From a virus: 21,893 bases of DNA. Made by a program: the position numbers and the translations under genes. The notes beneath the pieces were generated by a model. The model worked only from the letters and a program-made list of their open reading frames with translations, searched no databases and had not been told where the DNA came from. The stretch lies in IMG/VR virus record IMGVR_UViG_3300018432_000053, positions 1 to 21,893 of that record. One strand, given 5' to 3'. Shown one piece after another: positions 19,682 to 21,893 of this stretch. Each line of letters starts with the position of its first letter. Position 1 is the first letter of the stretch.

Positions 19682-20107
19682 ATGGCTGTAGTTGCAGTAA
19701 CGAGCGCCAATGTGCGCGCATTAACCAGCCACGGGGCGATTGTGTTGCCCGGTACAGCGGGCGCAACCGTCACCAATGGCTATCTTGTGTACGCCGCCGC
19801 TGATGGCGATTGGGAACATGCCGACGCCAACGCAGCGGGGCTTGAGGGTGTGATGGGTGTCTGCGTCGAAACCTACGACGGCGAAGATACGGTCATCGCA
19901 GGCAACGCACTGAGCGTCTGCGTCAAGGGGCCGGTGTCAGGCTTTACGGGCTTGGTCGCAGGGGCCATCTACTATCTGAGCGACACCGTAGGGCGCTTAG
20001 ACGACGCTACGGGAACGTTTGACCGCCTGATTGGGCGCGGTGTGGAGCTTGCAGGCGAGGTTGTCCTGTGGGTTGACATCACCCTCACCGACGCGGCCAG
20101 CGCATAG
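19682..20107 (+). CDS. Capsid decoration/cement protein (DUF2190-like)
   Basis: A 141-residue protein with GGGAGGATGAC directly before ATG 19682. It is small, Gly/Val/Ala-rich and beta-type, with the pattern GVMGVCVETYDGEDTVIAGN, then ALSVCVKGPVSGFTGLVAGA and IYYLSDTVGRL. The pattern of a per-domain GV, then V-x-G-PVSGF, then GA-IYYLSD-x-GRL is characteristic of DUF2190-type head decoration proteins. It lies between protease/scaffold and major capsid genes, the usual place for cement proteins, which stabilise the expanded head. Confidence 0.75.
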   Translation: MAVVAVTSANVRALTSHGAIVLPGTAGATVTNGYLVYAAADGDWEHADANAAGLEGVMGVCVETYDGEDTVIAGNALSVCVKGPVSGFTGLVAGAIYYLSDTVGRLDDATGTFDRLIGRGVELAGEVVLWVDITLTDAASA

Positions 20108-20122
20108 AAGGGATAAAGAACA

Positions 20123-21253
20123 ATGGCAACAATCCTAGGGCCGCTTACCCTTCAAAACAAAGCACTGCCCATCGGCGTAGACGGCACACGTGTAGCGCAA
20201 TGGGCCATGCGCGATGGCATCAGTTATGGCGAGTTTGTCAACCGCGTAGCGTTGGCGTTGGGCGCGGCCAACCAAGCCTTGATGGAGAAATGGGGCTTCC
20301 TGCTCAACGTCACCGACGAAATCATGATGGAGTATCCCAACGGCGGCACCATTGAGCCAATGACGGAACTCACCGACATTGACAAGCATCCGCTGGTGCA
20401 TGGCACAACCATCGGTCACATGCTGCCCCTCAAGTTCTATGGCGAGGCGGTGGGTGGCACCTGGCGCTATTTCCGTGATGTACGCAGCGTGCAGATTCAG
20501 GCCGCTGTCACTGAAATCGTCAACCGTGGCATCTGGCGCTTTGAGCAGGCGTTGCTCACGCGCTTTTTCAGCAACAGCGAATTGGCGATTGGCGCATCGG
20601 GCTACAGCGTACCCTTCGTGCGCGGCACAGGCGGCAACGTGGACTTTGCGCCGCCTGCCTATGACGGCGTGACCTTCCCCACCACACACGATCATTTCCT
20701 GGCCTATGACATCGATACTGGCCCCGACACGATGGATGATGTGTTGGAGGGCTTGGCCTTGACGTTGGCGGAGCATGGACACATGGCTCCCTTCACCGCC
20801 ATTGTCAGCCGCGCCGACATCGCGCTCTTTAGCGCGTTGACCAACTTCGTCACCATCGTGGACAACACCGTACAGGTGATTGACCGCGGCAGTGGCACCA
20901 CGGGCAGCCAGTTCTTTGCGCGTGGCTCGCGTGATATTGGGCGCATCGGCTGGTACCAGAGCGCCGTGGGCCTGATTGAGCTAGTGGCATCTGGACGCGT
21001 GCCAACAGGCTACGTGGGCATGACCAAGAGCTATGGCAACAACAACCCGCGCAATGCACTGGCGGTACGCGTGCATCCCGACCAGGGCTTTGGCTTTTTC
21101 ATCGTCACCAAGACCAGCGAAAACCTGGACTGGCCCGTTGAGCAAGTCGATGTGGGCCTTGAGTTTGGCGTCGGCGTCGGTGCAGACCGCACCAATGGCG
21201 CAGCCGGGCTACTTGTCGCCAATGACACCTGGGCCAATGCAACCATCACCTAA
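20123..21253 (+). CDS. Major capsid protein (HK97-like)
   Basis: A 376-residue protein from ATG 20123 with AGAAGGGATAA upstream. There is no clear motif, but the size, abundance-type context (after protease and decoration protein) and composition fit a phage major capsid protein. An N-terminal helical arm is followed by GGTIEPMTELTDIDKHPLVH, a long beta/alpha core (VSRADIALFSALTNFVTIVD), and IGWYQSAVGLIELVASGRVP near the end. LNVTDEIMMEYPNGG is a typical early strand. The N-terminus may be trimmed by the protease upstream, but no cleavage site is obvious. Neighbour order makes the call fairly secure. Confidence 0.78.
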   Translation: MATILGPLTLQNKALPIGVDGTRVAQWAMRDGISYGEFVNRVALALGAANQALMEKWGFLLNVTDEIMMEYPNGGTIEPMTELTDIDKHPLVHGTTIGHMLPLKFYGEAVGGTWRYFRDVRSVQIQAAVTEIVNRGIWRFEQALLTRFFSNSELAIGASGYSVPFVRGTGGNVDFAPPAYDGVTFPTTHDHFLAYDIDTGPDTMDDVLEGLALTLAEHGHMAPFTAIVSRADIALFSALTNFVTIVDNTVQVIDRGSGTTGSQFFARGSRDIGRIGWYQSAVGLIELVASGRVPTGYVGMTKSYGNNNPRNALAVRVHPDQGFGFFIVTKTSENLDWPVEQVDVGLEFGVGVGADRTNGAAGLLVANDTWANATIT

Positions 21254-21261
21254 GAGGCGCT

Positions 21262-21893
21262 ATGCGGCTGAATTGGCTTGGCTACAACTGGAGAACGTTT
21301 GATGGCTATGGGCGTTATGGCGCATACATGGCGCGTGCATTAGCGCGCGCGGGTGTGACTGTAACGCCTCACTTCACTGGCGCAGCGGACGCCCCCAAGT
21401 GGCTACAAGATGAGTGGGGTGTTGACTTTGGCATCCCCACCATCTCCTGCCTGCCCCCCTACTATCTGCGTAAGTTGCCCAGGCACGCCACAGGCCCACA
21501 TTGGCTGCTAACGATGACCGAGGGCAGCGAGTGTCCCGATGGGTGGGCTGACATCATCAACCAGAGCGGCGTAGCGCGCGTGATTGTGCCGTGTGAACAT
21601 AACAAGGATGCCTTCACGCGTGGGGGTGTAGTCGCGCCGATCTCGGTTGTGCCGGGTGGCACTGACCCGTTCGAGTTCCCGCTGTTACAGCGTGAGCGCA
21701 AAGAGGGCGCGCCTTACACCTTCCTTGCGCTTGCCGACCGTGGCAGCCGCAAAGGATGGGACGAGGTCTATGACGCCTTCTACAAGGCGTTTGGTGGCAA
21801 GACGACAGGGCAACAGGACGTGCGGCTGATTATCAAGTGCAGGCCAGAAGGCAACGCCCAGCTTGAAATGATAGCCAAAGCCACTGACCTTGA
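21262..21893 (+). CDS. Glycosyltransferase, GT-B fold (GT4-like), 3' end outside window
   Basis: The gene starts at ATG 21262 (GAGGCG upstream), eight bases after the capsid stop, and runs off the right edge after 210 codons with no stop. The start MRLNWLGYNWRTFDGYGRYG, then AYMARALARAG, is typical of GT4-type enzymes that begin with a Rossmann-like domain. Mid-protein VIVPCEHNKDAFTRGGV and VVPGGTDPFEFP are the standard inter-domain segment. TFLALADRGSRKGWDEVYDA, then FYKAFGG and VRLIIKCRPEG, form the start of the nucleotide-sugar-binding domain. It would transfer a sugar from a nucleotide donor in the cytoplasm. Its coupling to the capsid gene is unusual and hints that a virion component is the acceptor; this is inference. 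Confidence 0.82.
   Translation, partial: MRLNWLGYNWRTFDGYGRYGAYMARALARAGVTVTPHFTGAADAPKWLQDEWGVDFGIPTISCLPPYYLRKLPRHATGPHWLLTMTEGSECPDGWADIINQSGVARVIVPCEHNKDAFTRGGVVAPISVVPGGTDPFEFPLLQRERKEGAPYTFLALADRGSRKGWDEVYDAFYKAFGGKTTGQQDVRLIIKCRPEGNAQLEMIAKATDL

Noticed and set aside
20135-20782. Antisense open frame (215 codons) opposite the major capsid gene
   Set aside because: No recognised domain or promoter; codon-bias shadow of the capsid gene.
1-21893. Integrase, attachment sites, insertion sequences, tRNA genes and CRISPR arrays
   Set aside because: None was seen on either strand by eye; nearly all sequence is accounted for by phage genes, and no non-coding gap exceeds about 140 bases.

Overview
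This window looks like part of the genome of a tailed double-stranded DNA phage (Caudoviricetes) or an intact prophage. Nearly all genes lie on the + strand, are tightly packed with ATGA/GTGA/TTGA stop-start overlaps, and follow phage order: regulation and replication, lysis, DNA packaging, head morphogenesis. No integrase, attachment site, tRNA or clear host gene is present, so free phage and prophage cannot be told apart. The host is uncertain. Peptidoglycan-degrading domains and good Shine-Dalgarno sequences indicate a bacterium. Thr/Pro linkers of the TPTP kind in the lysin are common in Chloroflexota, but that is only a weak hint.

Left end (1-5817): the 3' end of a DNA methyltransferase gene runs into an oppositely oriented small Cro/CI-type regulator. 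Between the regulator and the early operon lie two promoter-like sequences facing each other, with dyads. The early operon encodes a Gp37/Gp68 (DUF5131) protein, a lambda O-like initiator, a G39P-like helicase-loader candidate, a Cys-rich small protein, a DNA methyltransferase, a RusA resolvase, a small zinc ribbon, two LexA-like winged-helix proteins without a peptidase domain, a membrane peptide and a small HTH protein. It ends at a strong terminator (5786-5817). The initiator gene contains five dyad iterons followed by an AT-rich purine tract, which is the layout of the lambda origin.

Lysis block (5845-9709): a tail-anchored coiled-coil protein, four small membrane proteins (holin candidates), a large lysin with a TIM-barrel glycosidase-like domain, an SH3b domain and an N-acetylmuramidase domain, then two small membrane or lipoprotein-like proteins that could be spanins.

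Packaging and head block (9756-21253): terminase small and large subunits, portal, a MuF-like minor head protein and many small unknowns. A GT2-like glycosyltransferase and a hexapeptide-repeat acyltransferase are inserted here, followed by more small proteins and a very strong terminator (17719-17764). Next come a zinc metallopeptidase-like protein carrying GSHGSSGA repeats, a capsid protease with a C-terminal scaffold-like region, a DUF2190-like decoration protein and the major capsid protein. The window ends inside a second glycosyltransferase (GT-B/GT4 type).

Most notable are the lambda-like origin in the initiator gene; the GSHGSSGA repeat protein, whose repeats are identical in protein but scrambled in codons; strong in-frame internal ribosome sites in two adjacent head genes (a lambda C/Nu3-like layout); and three sugar-modifying genes embedded among virion genes, suggesting that the phage decorates its own particle or a host glycan. 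All functions come from reading motifs by eye; no database search was made.
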